Notes under the pieces: generated by a model
Told to the model about the DNA's origin: nothing
The model's database searches: none
The model's input: only the letters and a program-made list of their open reading frames with translations
Shown here: piece by piece, positions 1 to 7,348 of the stretch
How the letters are laid out: each line of letters opens with the position of its first letter
Numbering within the stretch: position 1 is the first letter of the stretch
Translations under genes and position numbers: made by a program
Source of the DNA: Woeseia sp037968755
GTDB taxonomy: Bacteria > Pseudomonadota > Gammaproteobacteria > Steroidobacterales > Woeseiaceae
Assembly: GCA_037968755.1 (NCBI GenBank)
Contig: JBBKWB010000020.1
Coordinates: forward strand, 9,188-73,187
Length of the DNA stretch: 64,000 nucleotides
Direction of reading: 5' to 3'

Positions 1-291
1 GCGCCCGCGAGCCGTGTGCTGAGCACTCTCGCACAGCCACCGGAATTAAAGATGCGTATTCCCGACGGGCCGTACCGGCTTTCTGCACTGCGCTGCTACG
101 TGGCCGGTCAGGAACCGGCAGTGATTGAACGGCGCGGTGATGTCGTCACGGTGCAGGCGCAAAAACCACTGCGACCTGGGCGTGGCAAGTTCAACTGCAC
201 GGCCCCGTCGTCCGAGGAAAGCGGCGTGTACTACTGGTACAGCCACCTGTGGATCCAGCCCGAAGACGACGGTTCCTGGTACCCGGAGTGA
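1..291 (+). CDS. C-terminal part of an unrecognised protein, cut by the window edge
   Basis: The frame is open from base 1 and ends at the TGA at 289-291, giving 96 residues with no convincing start, so this is the tail of a gene that begins outside the window. The segment has a beta-rich pattern and an aromatic stretch near the end (YYWYSHLW). I recall such aromatic endings in some polysaccharide deacetylase-like proteins, but nothing here proves that assignment. The next gene is on the opposite strand and convergent, 63 bp away. Confidence 0.6.
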   Translation, partial: APASRVLSTLAQPPELKMRIPDGPYRLSALRCYVAGQEPAVIERRGDVVTVQAQKPLRPGRGKFNCTAPSSEESGVYYWYSHLWIQPEDDGSWYPE

Positions 292-354
292 TGCGTCAAT
301 CCCGCGTGCGAATGCAGGTATGCACGACGCGACGCCTGCAATCGTAACTTCAGA

Positions 355-1620
355 TCATGCCAACCCGTTGGCTACATCCGCTTTGTATTCATCCAGCACT
401 TCCGTCATCAGCTGAATATCGCTCTCAAACGTTTCGGGTAGCAAAGGCCCGAAACTGAACCTGAACATGTCCATGTACGGACTAACGTAACTTGGGTCCT
501 TTGAATGCGGTCTGCCCATATCGCAATCCCGGCCCGCCAGAATCGCCGCGCCTCGCTGGTACAGGCGTTTGTTCAGGTCATCGCAGTTCAATCCATCCGG
601 CAACTGCATCCAGTGATAAAAGCCGCCGTTGCCGCTGAAAACTTTCAGGCCCATTTTCTCAAACGCCTCACCGTAGCGTTGTCGCTGCCAGTTGTAGTGC
701 GCTTCAACAGCCTTCCGCTGCTTTGCCACCCGCTCCGGCTTGAACAGCTCTACGGCGTATAGCTGGCTGGGATGCGATACCCCTCCCATGCCGAACGAGC
801 TGAAATTAGACAGGGTCTGGATGTTCTTTTTCGATGCGATGATCCAGCCAATGCGAATACCCGGGCATTGCAGGCCCTTGGTACACGCGCCGGAAAGAAA
901 CACGTTGGAGTTGTCCAGGTCACTGACGTACTGCAGGCCGCTGACCGACGGCGAGTGATACATCTCATAGGCTTCATCCAGCAGTATGCCGTTCTGCGCT
1001 GACTCTGCCATCTGCACGAGCTCCTTCAATTCATCGCCTGCGCGCGCGTGCCCGGTGGGGTTGCCTGGATTGGAAATCACCGGAAACAGGTTCGTCTTGT
1101 GATTCAGGCCCGTGCGATCGAAGTACTCGGCATTTTCAGGATGAAAATTATTTTCCGGCGTCATTGCGACTGTTTTCCAGTCGATGTTTGTTTGGGTAAG
1201 AATATCCAGGTACGCCGGCCACTCGACATTGCCGATACGAACCTGGATGTCTTTTTTCAGGAAAGAAAGAACGGTGTAGATACCCGGCCGGCCACCGGCA
1301 AAGATCATCACGTTGTCGGGCGTAATGTTCGAGCCGTAGTACGTGTTGTAGTAACCAACGATAGCTTCCCGCAGCTGCGGATGACCCCAGGCTTTCGGAT
1401 AGAGCCGGTCTTCCCACGTCACCTCAACTGAGGGTGGCAGTTCAGGCCCGTCGAATTTTTCCAACGGCGTGGTCAATGGAAACCCCTGCGACCATGGATG
1501 CGTGCCCTCGGTGCCCATGAACTGCCCATACGCGTCTTTGAACGCATAAAGAGTTTCGTAAATTCCCATGGGTGGGACGTCGTCGAGGAGGAACGAATCT
1601 GTTTTTTTTGTTGGTGTCAT
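355..1620 (-). CDS. PLP-dependent aminotransferase, class I/II (fold type I)
   Basis: A 421-residue enzyme expected to transfer amino groups using pyridoxal phosphate in the cytoplasm. Visible motifs are the NPGNPTG loop (Asn187), the DEAY motif (Asp215, Tyr218), and GACTKGLQCPGIRIGW, in which Lys248 should form the PLP Schiff base and Arg256 should contact phosphate. Length is normal for the family. I chose the ATG at 1620, preceded by a GGACAGAG stretch, because the frame upstream (to 1680) looks non-coding and runs into repeat sequence. The substrate cannot be read from sequence. No cofactor or pathway gene lies beside it. Confidence 0.88.
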   Translation of the reverse strand: MTPTKKTDSFLLDDVPPMGIYETLYAFKDAYGQFMGTEGTHPWSQGFPLTTPLEKFDGPELPPSVEVTWEDRLYPKAWGHPQLREAIVGYYNTYYGSNITPDNVMIFAGGRPGIYTVLSFLKKDIQVRIGNVEWPAYLDILTQTNIDWKTVAMTPENNFHPENAEYFDRTGLNHKTNLFPVISNPGNPTGHARAGDELKELVQMAESAQNGILLDEAYEMYHSPSVSGLQYVSDLDNSNVFLSGACTKGLQCPGIRIGWIIASKKNIQTLSNFSSFGMGGVSHPSQLYAVELFKPERVAKQRKAVEAHYNWQRQRYGEAFEKMGLKVFSGNGGFYHWMQLPDGLNCDDLNKRLYQRGAAILAGRDCDMGRPHSKDPSYVSPYMDMFRFSFGPLLPETFESDIQLMTEVLDEYKADVANGLA

Positions 1621-1694
1621 GCTCTGTCCGTTTGATCTGTGTGGTCGATCGCCGACCTTGTGCTGGCCCGGCATCCACATTATCAGCGGTAAAT

Positions 1695-1923
1695 GGGGTC
1701 AGAGTACATTCTTGGTCGGCCAACCCATAAATGGGGTCAGAGTAGTATGTCGGGCGGGCGACGCGGTTCGGCCGAACGCATTCGGCGAGTCACTGGAACT
1801 CAAGCTGCATCGACTCGGGCGGGCGACGGTAGAGGTGACGCGGTGATGCACGACCAGCTTGCTAGATAATGTACTCTGACCCCTTTTCCCCGACCGGCTT
1901 GCTGAAAAATGTACTCTGACCCC
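1695..1923. repeat. REP-like inverted-repeat cluster (GGGGTCAGAGTACATT family)
   Basis: Four copies of a 16-bp motif lie here: GGGGTCAGAGTACATT at 1695-1710, a variant beginning GGGGTCAGAGTA at 1733, and the reverse complement AATGTACTCTGACCCC at 1868-1883 and 1908-1923. The two inverted copies sit in a roughly 40-bp direct repeat that also shares a CTTGCT segment. The sequence between the arms codes for nothing recognisable. A related palindrome lies at 4071-4108. I associate such motifs with REP elements mobilised by RAYT (Y1-type) transposases, but no transposase is in this window. Confidence 0.75.
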
Positions 1924-1948
1924 TTAATTGGCAGGTATCCTTGGGCGT

Positions 1949-2995
1949 ATGCCTTCCACTCCAAGACGGACAGCGGAATTCCAACACGAGTATCGTTGGG
2001 CAGAGTACGACGACGAGGCGCTGCTGGATCTGCGCTTCAAGAGCCTCGGACTGACGCTTAAAGGCAGTCCATTGATGGCGGATATCGAGCGGCTCTACGA
2101 GAATCTCGAACGCCGCGGCCTGGAGTTCCGGCCACACGTCTGGCTTTCGACCGAGTGGTTTTCGCCGGACCGCATCTCCGGCTTTGCCATTCCCTTCTAT
2201 CTCGCCCACCCGCGATTGAACCAACTCGAGCGGCGCATGATGGGTGAAGTTGAAGGCGGGGCGCACAGATGGCGCCAGCGAATCCTGCGCCACGAAACCG
2301 GGCATGCGATTGACAATGCCTACAGGCTCAGGCGACGCGCGGACTTCAGGCGCATATTCGGCCGCGCCTCCGCACCGTATCCCGATGACTATTCACCGCG
2401 CCCGAGCAGCCGCCGACACGTACTGCATCTCGGGCACTGGTATGCACAAAGCCATCCGACCGAAGACTTCGCTGAGACTTTTGCCGTCTGGTTGCAGCCA
2501 AAAGCGCGCTGGCGACGTGACTACGCCGACTGGCCGGCAATCAAAAAGCTCGAGTATGTCGATGAGCTGATGGGCGAGATCGCGACGGCCACGCCGAAGC
2601 GCAGCGACCGCTCGGTGATCGAACCCTTGCGACAGACCGACGAAACGCTGGGCGAACATTACCTGCTCAAACAGGATCGTTACGGCGGCGAGGACCGGCG
2701 CTACGACCGCTGGATGAGCCGGGTATTCGTGGCGCGCACGAAACGACCGCGAGCGATGGCTGCCAGCCGCTTCGTGCGCGAGATCGAGCCGCAGCTTCGA
2801 CGACTCCTGGAGCGACGCGCGCGCCTGCACCCCTATTATCTCGATCACGCAATCAGCCTCGTCAGGCGTCGTTCGCGTCAGCTCGATCTCGTGCTGCGCA
2901 GTTCCCGCCGCGAGGCCAAACGACCCGTCGTGCGCCTGCATGAGCGGATCGTCCTGGATATCCTGCGACGCAACAGGGAGAACTATGCACTATGA
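1949..2995 (+). CDS. putative zinc metallopeptidase with HETGH motif
   Basis: A 348-residue protein with a zincin signature: HETGH at residues 115-119 (two zinc His and catalytic Glu), followed about 60 residues later by a DFAETFAVWL segment that could supply a third zinc ligand, an arrangement seen in putative zinc-binding metallopeptidases. There is no signal peptide, so it is probably cytoplasmic. The C-terminal third is rich in Arg and may be helical. The ATG at 1949 is preferred over the TTG at 1928, which lies just beyond the repeat cluster. The stop overlaps the next start (ATGA at 2992), indicating translational coupling to the ATP-grasp gene. Together they suggest a peptide-modifying pair whose substrate is unknown. 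Confidence 0.75.
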   Translation: MPSTPRRTAEFQHEYRWAEYDDEALLDLRFKSLGLTLKGSPLMADIERLYENLERRGLEFRPHVWLSTEWFSPDRISGFAIPFYLAHPRLNQLERRMMGEVEGGAHRWRQRILRHETGHAIDNAYRLRRRADFRRIFGRASAPYPDDYSPRPSSRRHVLHLGHWYAQSHPTEDFAETFAVWLQPKARWRRDYADWPAIKKLEYVDELMGEIATATPKRSDRSVIEPLRQTDETLGEHYLLKQDRYGGEDRRYDRWMSRVFVARTKRPRAMAASRFVREIEPQLRRLLERRARLHPYYLDHAISLVRRRSRQLDLVLRSSRREAKRPVVRLHERIVLDILRRNRENYAL

Positions 2996-4029
2996 AACGC
3001 TACCGCATACTGCTCATGGTGCACGAGCAACTCGTTCCTCCAAAAGACATCGAAGGACTGAGTGAGAAGGAAATAGATGCTTTCAGAAGCGAGTACAACG
3101 TCTACTCGACATTGTGCAATCTCGGTTACGACGTACGCGTCGTCGGCATCCTGGATCGCTTGTCCGAGCTGCGCGACATTGTGAGGAACTGGAAGCCACA
3201 CGTCGTCTTTAACATGCTGGACGAGTTTCACGGCATCCCAGCCTACGAGCAGTATGTCGTCGCCTACCTTGAGATGATTCGCCAGCGCTACACCGGCTGC
3301 AATCCACGCGGCCTGTTGCTGTCGCGGGACAAGGTATTGACGAAGCAGGTGCTGGCCGCGCACCGCATTGCAACTCCTGCCTTTCACCTGTTTCCGTATG
3401 GCGCCCGGTTCAAGGCACCGAGAAAAGGCAAGCTCGAGTTTCCGCTGTTTGTAAAGTCGGCAACCGAAGATGCGTCGCTGGGCATTGCGCAGGCGTCGAT
3501 TGTTGACGATATGAACAAGCTTCGCGAACGCGTGGAGTTTATTCATGAGAATGTGCAAAGCGATGCATTGGTGGAAGAATACATTGACGGGCGCGAACTC
3601 TACATTGGCGTGCTGGGCAACACGCGATTGACAACCCTGCCGATCTGGGAACTTGACTTCGGCACGCTGGCCGAGAAGCAATCCGGCATCGCGACTCGAA
3701 GGGTCAAATGGGACCGCAGCTACCAGGAGAAGCACGGCATCAAGACCGGACTTGCCGAAGGCTTGTCAAAAGCGGATACCGACAAACTTGCCCGTCTCGC
3801 AAAGCGCATCTTCCGGTCGCTGCACATGTGCGGCTTCGCTCGCCTGGATTTGCGTATGCGAAAAGACGGCAAGGTTTTTCTGCTGGAGGCCAACGCCAAC
3901 CCGGATCTAACTCATGGTGAAGATCTGGCGGAGTCGGCTGCGTCGATCGGGATTAGCTACGACAAGCTGATCTCACGCATCGTCAATCTTGGCATTTCGT
4001 ATATGCCGGAGTGGCGGTTGTATGAGTGA
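2992..4029 (+). CDS. ATP-grasp protein, D-Ala-D-Ala ligase-like
   Basis: A 345-residue ATP-grasp enzyme, a family that joins a carboxylate to an amine or thiol through an acyl-phosphate. Visible elements are the N-terminal Rossmann-like part, the LFVKSATED segment with the ATP-binding Lys, the acidic LVEEYIDGREL strand, and the C-terminal Mg-binding segment LLEANANPDLTHGED. The protein begins inside the stop of the metallopeptidase gene and is presumably made with it. It is not a standard Ddl by context. The protein ends YMPEWRLYE, and the same ending recurs about 130 bp downstream as a gene fossil. Confidence 0.83.
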   Translation: MKRYRILLMVHEQLVPPKDIEGLSEKEIDAFRSEYNVYSTLCNLGYDVRVVGILDRLSELRDIVRNWKPHVVFNMLDEFHGIPAYEQYVVAYLEMIRQRYTGCNPRGLLLSRDKVLTKQVLAAHRIATPAFHLFPYGARFKAPRKGKLEFPLFVKSATEDASLGIAQASIVDDMNKLRERVEFIHENVQSDALVEEYIDGRELYIGVLGNTRLTTLPIWELDFGTLAEKQSGIATRRVKWDRSYQEKHGIKTGLAEGLSKADTDKLARLAKRIFRSLHMCGFARLDLRMRKDGKVFLLEANANPDLTHGEDLAESAASIGISYDKLISRIVNLGISYMPEWRLYE

Positions 4030-4070
4030 GGTAGTGATTCCTGATCGAGAAGCACCTTGCGAGGAGCTCA

Positions 4071-4108
4071 GGGGTCAGAGAACATTTCTCAAAAAGTACT
4101 CTGACCCC
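4071..4108. repeat. REP-like palindrome
   Basis: GGGGTCAGAG at 4071-4080 and its exact reverse complement at 4099-4108 enclose an A/T-rich 18-nt centre. It is the same motif as the cluster at 1695-1923 and sits between the intact end of the ATP-grasp gene and a duplicate of that end. Confidence 0.75.
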
Positions 4109-4159
4109 AGCATCGCCGGTATCGTTTCGTACATGCCGGAGTGGCGGCTGTATGAATGA
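4109..4159 (+). pseudogene. fossil C-terminus of a second ATP-grasp gene
   Basis: Read from 4109, 17 codons end VSYMPEWRLYE then TGA. The intact gene ends ISYMPEWRLYE at 4029. In the aligned 39-bp segment (3991-4029 versus 4121-4159) three of the differences are synonymous third- or first-base changes (TAT/TAC, TTG/CTG, GAG/GAA) and one changes Ile to Val. The two tails are out of frame with each other (offset 130). This pattern fits the remnant of a diverged tandem paralogue better than a recent copy. Everything upstream of the tail has been replaced by the REP-like palindrome. Confidence 0.65.
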
Positions 4160-4297
4160 TGTGACTATCTCCGCGAGCTGAGCGCTCAACGAAACTAACT
4201 TTCTCGAATGAAGAGACTATTGAAAGGGCCTCAAGAGGCAGCGGAACGATGGCCGACTGATCGGGGGAACTCCACTTCGCCGAAAACCGAATGCTTG

Positions 4298-4310
4298 GCC
4301 CCCTCGGGGC
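4298..4310 (-). terminator. possible terminator of the subtilase-exosortase operon
   Basis: GCCCC and GGGGC arms separated by CTC lie 19 bp beyond the stop of the minus-strand operon. Read on the minus strand, the hairpin is followed a few bases later by a short T run (GGTTTTC). The stem is short and the T run is weak and displaced. Confidence 0.3.
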
Positions 4311-4328
4311 ATCAGCCTTGGTTACCTG

Positions 4329-4922
4329 TCAGCCTTCGTCGTAATGCCGCACCCGATAGTTTATTTGCGCATAGTCGACATCAGGGCGCGATGAGAGTTC
4401 GTCGGCCAGTATCCTGGCTATGCTGTCAAAATCGGGCGCGACCTCGACGCGCCCATCTCCGCGCATCGTACCTGTTGTGGGTAGTCGATCATCATTGACC
4501 GTACGCGCAAGAAAGCGGCTTAGATCACCGCCCGGATCGCTATCAATGTTGATAACGACGACCTTTTTTTCGTCGTCAACATGCACCTCATCAATTTGCA
4601 CCGACTCACGGCAGCGATCCGCGATTATGCGAAGCGTTTGCTCGACCTGAAGTTCGACGATAATTTCGCGTCCTGACGTCAGTCTCGAATACACGAATGG
4701 TACTCCGAGCTCTGCCGATAGAGTCGCTACATCCCGGCTTAGCGTTTCGGCGACGACAGCATCGTCGATTGCGCGCACGACAATGCCGGCCATCGCATGA
4801 CGATCTGAGAATTTAACGATGATCTCAGGTCCGTCGTTGCCGGTGCCGCGTCGATCTGCATAGGTACAGCTGAGCACAAGTACGCAGGTCATAGTGAGCA
4901 GACTTTTGGCGAAATTCCGCAT
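4329..4922 (-). CDS. lipoprotein resembling a free-standing subtilase prodomain
   Basis: A 197-residue protein with a lipoprotein signal (LVLSC, lipid-modified Cys19), so probably membrane-anchored in the envelope. After the anchor it reads PEIIVKF, then FVYSRLTSGREIIVEL, and near the end SRPDVDYAQINY. The subtilase two genes upstream carries PGQIIVKYKT and QPDVEYAQLNY in its prodomain, so the two proteins share the framing motifs of a subtilase propeptide (I9-like ferredoxin fold). Such propeptides fold and inhibit their enzyme. I infer a possible in-trans inhibitor or chaperone. The ATG at 4922 lies 2 bp after the exosortase stop; the longer upstream frame is rejected because it lacks a signal and overlaps that gene. 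Confidence 0.7.
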   Translation of the reverse strand: MRNFAKSLLTMTCVLVLSCTYADRRGTGNDGPEIIVKFSDRHAMAGIVVRAIDDAVVAETLSRDVATLSAELGVPFVYSRLTSGREIIVELQVEQTLRIIADRCRESVQIDEVHVDDEKKVVVINIDSDPGGDLSRFLARTVNDDRLPTTGTMRGDGRVEVAPDFDSIARILADELSSRPDVDYAQINYRVRHYDEG

Positions 4923-4924
4923 CG

Positions 4925-5443
4925 TCAAGGTCGCGCTTTCAGGCGCACTGGATTCACGGCTCTCGCAATCCAGTAGCCGGCAATCAGTGCTGTCGCGGCG
5001 ATGACGACACCCTGACCCAACCACTCGTGTGAGACCACAAAATATCCCGGTGCGACAACACCAATCGAGAACAATGCGATGACACGCAGCAAATTGATCA
5101 GCGTCAGCAATACCGCACCACTCAGTAGACCGAGCACTCGAGTACGTCGCCGCAGCGGTATGCCGAACGTCATCACGGCGCCCAGAAAAACGACCGGTAA
5201 TATCGGCGTACAGCCATGGCTAACAGCTGCACGAAACCCGCCTGCATGTGTCAGCAAGACCCCGTCGACTACAACTGGCATCCCTAGCGCATTTAGTGCG
5301 AAGGCAGCGACACGTGCCGTGATCTCCTGCAGAGGAAGGACCAAGCCGCGCAAGGCGGTCGATCGTTCGAATGCGATGGCGACCCCGACGGAGAGAAGCA
5401 AGGCTGCCGCCAGGCGCAAGTGCCTTGAGTCTATCCGAATCAT
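4925..5443 (-). CDS. exosortase/archaeosortase family protein
   Basis: A 172-residue multi-pass membrane protein with the exosortase catalytic layout: Cys78 in SHGCTPILPVV, Arg120 in INLLRVIALF and His139 in VVSHEWLGQ. Exosortases are transpeptidase-like enzymes that recognise a C-terminal motif, membrane helix and basic tail on exported proteins and cleave there. The short length recalls the XrtH class, but the neighbouring substrate lacks an IPTLxxWG motif, so I do not assign a subclass. It begins 12 bp after the subtilase gene with GAGGAA ahead of the ATG, and that subtilase ends in a suitable signal, so a one-substrate dedicated pair is likely. Confidence 0.82.
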   Translation of the reverse strand: MIRIDSRHLRLAAALLLSVGVAIAFERSTALRGLVLPLQEITARVAAFALNALGMPVVVDGVLLTHAGGFRAAVSHGCTPILPVVFLGAVMTFGIPLRRRTRVLGLLSGAVLLTLINLLRVIALFSIGVVAPGYFVVSHEWLGQGVVIAATALIAGYWIARAVNPVRLKARP

Positions 5444-5455
5444 TTCCTCATCCCG

Positions 5456-7303
5456 TCACCTTCGTGCAACGCCGAGTCGTCTGAAACCGAAAAAGCCGAT
5501 CAGCAGCGCGAGCATAAGCGCTGCGACAATCCCCATTGCGGGTACCACGCGGACGTCGACATTAACGGTCATTGTTTGCGTCTGACCCGGAATACTGACG
5601 GCAAGTTCCGTATCGCCTCGAGTGCCTGCCGATACCTGCACCTGTACCTGGCCCATGCTATTTGTAACGGCTGATGCGGGCGATATCGTCGCTACGGCGT
5701 CATCGCTGGAGCGCAAACGGACAGTGATACCGTCGGCCGGGGCGCCGCCAAGCGTAACATTGACGTTGAGTGTCGCCGATTCCCCTTCGTCCAACTCAAA
5801 CTCCGTGGGATTTACACTGATTGCCAACGTCGCTGGCGGTGTGCTTCCGCTGGCGTTGATATCTGCATTCAGCAGACCAGCGCCACACGGCAGCGGACAC
5901 TGGGTGTTACTACGTGGAATGGCGTTGCTGACAATAAGATTCTCGACCGCCTGCGGCGTAAGGCCTGGGTCTTGCGCCAGCAAGAGCGCTGCGACGCCGG
6001 CGACATGCGGAGCCGCCATCGACGTACCGTTGTAGTATGCGTAACCGCCATTGACCATGCTCAGGACGCCGTCCGGATTGCCGTCGTTGTCGTCGTCCGC
6101 GGTAACGTCTCCACCAGGCGCCATGATATCGACGACATTGCCGAAATTGGAGTAGCGGCGCACCAGCTCACCGTTGAAGTCGCTTGCGGCTACGGTAATA
6201 ACATTGTTGCAGCTGGCTGGAAACGAGTTCTGCGCGTCGCTGGCCTCATTGCCGGCGGCAACGACGACGGTAACACCCGCGGCGACGACGTCATCGATCG
6301 CGGCTTGTGTCGATGGCGATGCGGAGCACGGTGCCCCTGCGCCGAGACTCATGTTGATTACCTTGGCCGGGTGCTGATTCTGCGGCGTGCCGGGCACGGC
6401 CAGGCCCGCCGACCAGCGAATGGCGTCGTTGATATCAGCAATGCTTCCGCCGCATCGGCCGAGCGCACGCAACGGCACGACACGACTGTTCCAATTTACG
6501 CCGGCAATGCCGGCGCCATTATCCGTGCGACCGACGCCCACCGTTCCGGCAACGTGGGTGCCATGCCAGCTATCCGGCGATGGCCGCGAACCCGGGCCGC
6601 AATCACCGGGGCCTACGGCATCGCCAGAATCCGTCGGATCATTGTCTCTGCCGTCGCCATCGTTGGCTGTGAAGTTGTCGGTGATCATGTCAAAACCGTC
6701 CAGCAAGTTTTGCGAACCGGTGATGTCGGGATGATTCGGCAGGATGCCCGTATCAATCACAGCGACCACGGACGTAGTAGCACCGGTCGTACGGTCCCAT
6801 GCGTCAGGCAAGTTGATACCGCCGGGCGATTCGTCATTGCCGTTGCCGTTGTTGCGATAGTGCCACTGTTGAGGATAGCCCGGATCGTTTGGTATGCGCA
6901 CAATGTGCGCGACGTAGTTCAATTGCGCGTACTCGACATCCGGCTGACCCTGCATGCGTTCGACCGCCGATTCGGCCTGCTCTGACATGTTTCGCACGGA
7001 CATCGAGCGACTACGCGCTGGCGACAGCGCGTAGATGTACTCACCACCACCGGTAACACGCAGGTGCTCTGAAAATCCCATCGTGCCGAGGCGCGGGTCA
7101 TCGCCGCGTGGCGTTGTTTTGTATTTGACGATGATCTGCCCTGGTACCCACCGCAAAGCGTCTGTTGCGACTAATGCATCGGACACATCGACGCCGCTTT
7201 GGATGTCGATCCCATCGTCCTGCGCGAAACTCCTGGTGCCGGGCGCGACGAAAAGAACGATCGCAAGCCCCACAACTCCTGATCCTGCAATTCGATTGCT
7301 CAT
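5456..7303 (-). CDS. secreted subtilisin-like serine protease (S8) with exosortase-type C-terminal signal
   Basis: A 615-residue protein in this order: Sec signal peptide (1-28), prodomain (about 50-135), S8 catalytic domain, a bacterial Ig-like domain (about 495-585) and a sorting tail. The triad is Asp184 (VIDTGI), His247 (WHGTHVAG) and Ser428 (NGTSMAAPH), with oxyanion Asn352 (AAGNE). The last 30 residues comprise a VPAMG motif, a hydrophobic helix and a basic tail (FRRLGVARR), the tripartite plan of exosortase substrates. The ATG at 7303 has GGAGGAGCAAA in front of it, a very strong ribosome site, so the longer frame to 7336 is rejected. Its exosortase and a prodomain-like lipoprotein follow in the same operon. 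Confidence 0.9.
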   Translation of the reverse strand: MSNRIAGSGVVGLAIVLFVAPGTRSFAQDDGIDIQSGVDVSDALVATDALRWVPGQIIVKYKTTPRGDDPRLGTMGFSEHLRVTGGGEYIYALSPARSRSMSVRNMSEQAESAVERMQGQPDVEYAQLNYVAHIVRIPNDPGYPQQWHYRNNGNGNDESPGGINLPDAWDRTTGATTSVVAVIDTGILPNHPDITGSQNLLDGFDMITDNFTANDGDGRDNDPTDSGDAVGPGDCGPGSRPSPDSWHGTHVAGTVGVGRTDNGAGIAGVNWNSRVVPLRALGRCGGSIADINDAIRWSAGLAVPGTPQNQHPAKVINMSLGAGAPCSASPSTQAAIDDVVAAGVTVVVAAGNEASDAQNSFPASCNNVITVAASDFNGELVRRYSNFGNVVDIMAPGGDVTADDDNDGNPDGVLSMVNGGYAYYNGTSMAAPHVAGVAALLLAQDPGLTPQAVENLIVSNAIPRSNTQCPLPCGAGLLNADINASGSTPPATLAISVNPTEFELDEGESATLNVNVTLGGAPADGITVRLRSSDDAVATISPASAVTNSMGQVQVQVSAGTRGDTELAVSIPGQTQTMTVNVDVRVVPAMGIVAALMLALLIGFFGFRRLGVARR

Positions 7304-7348
7304 TTTGCTCCTCCAGGTAAAGTGACTGATCTGCACAAACCTCGATTG

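Noticed and set aside
1568..1846. 92-codon plus-strand ORF through the REP-like region
   Set aside because: It reads through the repeats and antisense to the aminotransferase start; no transposase motif such as HUH or catalytic Tyr is visible.
4208..4498. 96-codon plus-strand ORF
   Set aside because: Overlaps the lipoprotein gene antisense and lacks a ribosome site or recognisable composition.
4925..5443. Assignment of the exosortase to XrtH
   Set aside because: The size fits, but the only visible substrate lacks the IPTLxxWG motif; subclass left open.
5972..6985. 337-codon plus-strand ORF
   Set aside because: Antisense to the catalytic domain of the subtilase, with no domain or ribosome site.
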